NCBI GenBank assembly: GCA_037443685.1
Contig: JBBINX010000012.1
Location: forward strand, 1-33,851
Source of the DNA: JAHJRJ01 sp037443685
Lineage (GTDB): Bacteria; Bacteroidota; Ignavibacteria; UBA10030; BY39
Length of the DNA: 33,851 bases
Direction: 5' to 3'
Positions within the stretch are counted from its first letter, which is position 1, and the number at the start of each line of letters is the position of its first letter. Positions 33,524 to 33,851 of the stretch are shown here, in pieces. Below the pieces are notes generated by a model. It saw only the letters and a list, made by a program, of their open reading frames with translations, had not been told where the DNA came from and searched no databases. The position numbers and the translations under genes are program-made.

Positions 33524-33851
33524 ATGATAAATAATGAGAGGTAACGAGGTAGGAAGTAGTTAGTAACAAGTAAGCAGTAAGTAGAAATTAGTTTGGAGTC
33601 CTTCGACATCGTTCCTCGCAATCTCGGGACTTCGCTCAGGATAGACTTTGAGCCAAGAGCATAGAGCTTTGAGCGGTGTGTGTAATGTCCTGAAAAAAGT
33701 GGTTTTGAAATTGTTATTTTAAAAGATGTCCGTTACTTTATTATTGTGAAATTGGAAAACAAATATAATTTTATATGAAGATTGATCTTTGAAGAGAAAT
33801 CAACAGGATTAAAAGTCGTAAAGGGAATATTAAATTAAAGAAAATGGAAGT
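33524..33851. other. Non-coding stretch with decayed repeat fragments
   Basis: No frame with a recognisable protein is seen. The sequence holds a GTAAGCAGTAAGTAG-type short repeat (about 33560-33585). A fragment CCTTCGAC...CTTCGCTCAGGATAG (33600-33643) resembles interspersed palindromic repeats. GAGCATAGAGCTTTGAGC lies at about 33657-33674 and ATCAACAGGATTAAAAG at about 33799-33815. I see no tRNA or clear terminator. What the region belongs to cannot be settled from the window. Confidence 0.5.

Noticed and set aside
33524..33851. Possible remnant of a transposase gene at the right edge.
   Set aside because: No frame gives a recognisable transposase segment; the similarities are to short interspersed repeats only.

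Overview
The window is an AT-rich stretch of a bacterial chromosome, most likely from the Bacteroidota/Chlorobiota/Ignavibacteria assemblage. Three things point there: a secreted peptidase ending in a type IX secretion (T9SS) sorting domain with the motif NFPNPFNPST, a Bacteroidota-style LptD, and an isoleucyl-tRNA synthetase of the type 2 (eukaryote-like) class carrying PGIHHV. The phylum-level call is inference from protein signatures; there is no rRNA in the window. I saw no tRNA, CRISPR array, complete insertion sequence, prophage or plasmid gene.

Layout. (1) 1-1028: the 3' end of a hybrid histidine kinase with two receiver domains, cut by the window edge. (2) 1300-10894: an envelope/secretion block. 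A lipoprotein-like gene and an outer-membrane beta-barrel gene, overlapping by 4 bases, run leftward. Running rightward are an M28 peptidase split by a seven-repeat beta-propeller and a large surface protein made of three CARDB-like plus lamin-tail modules. (3) 11118-16269, leftward: FtsB/DivIC-like, RarA, a ROK-family sugar kinase and LptD, in a chain with overlaps or zero spacing. (4) 16372-17958, rightward: a small membrane protein, an acyl-ACP thioesterase and an AlaX-like tRNA editing domain, ending in a bidirectional terminator. (5) 18033-22947, leftward: M3 oligopeptidase, urocanate hydratase, adenosine-specific kinase and a Mut7-C protein. (6) 23162-23680: a small helical-repeat protein. 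(7) 23707-31113, leftward: yggS, divIVA, punA, ileS, a TraR/DksA-type zinc-finger gene, lspA and rluD, a tightly packed housekeeping operon. (8) 31257-33523, rightward: a protein of exactly 12 tandem TPR units, translationally coupled to larE. (9) 33524-33851: non-coding, with decayed repeat fragments.

Regulation. Six intergenic regions contain a sigma-70-like promoter of the form TTGnnn, 17-18 bases, then TATATT, TAATAT or TATAAA. This differs from the TTTG/TAnnTTTG promoter of classical Bacteroidota. One of these promoters leads into a short 5' UTR whose hairpin would bury the Shine-Dalgarno sequence of the lamin-tail gene. Another overlaps a perfect 12-base palindrome upstream of the adenosine-specific kinase.

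Most of the window is conserved housekeeping or envelope biology, and I do not see a clear new multi-gene system. The observations most worth a second look are a 54-base in-frame palindrome-bearing insertion inside the T9SS sorting domain, the propeller-split M28 peptidase, the SD-sequestering hairpin, the coupled lipoprotein/beta-barrel pair, and the three-cysteine LarE without visible lar partners.
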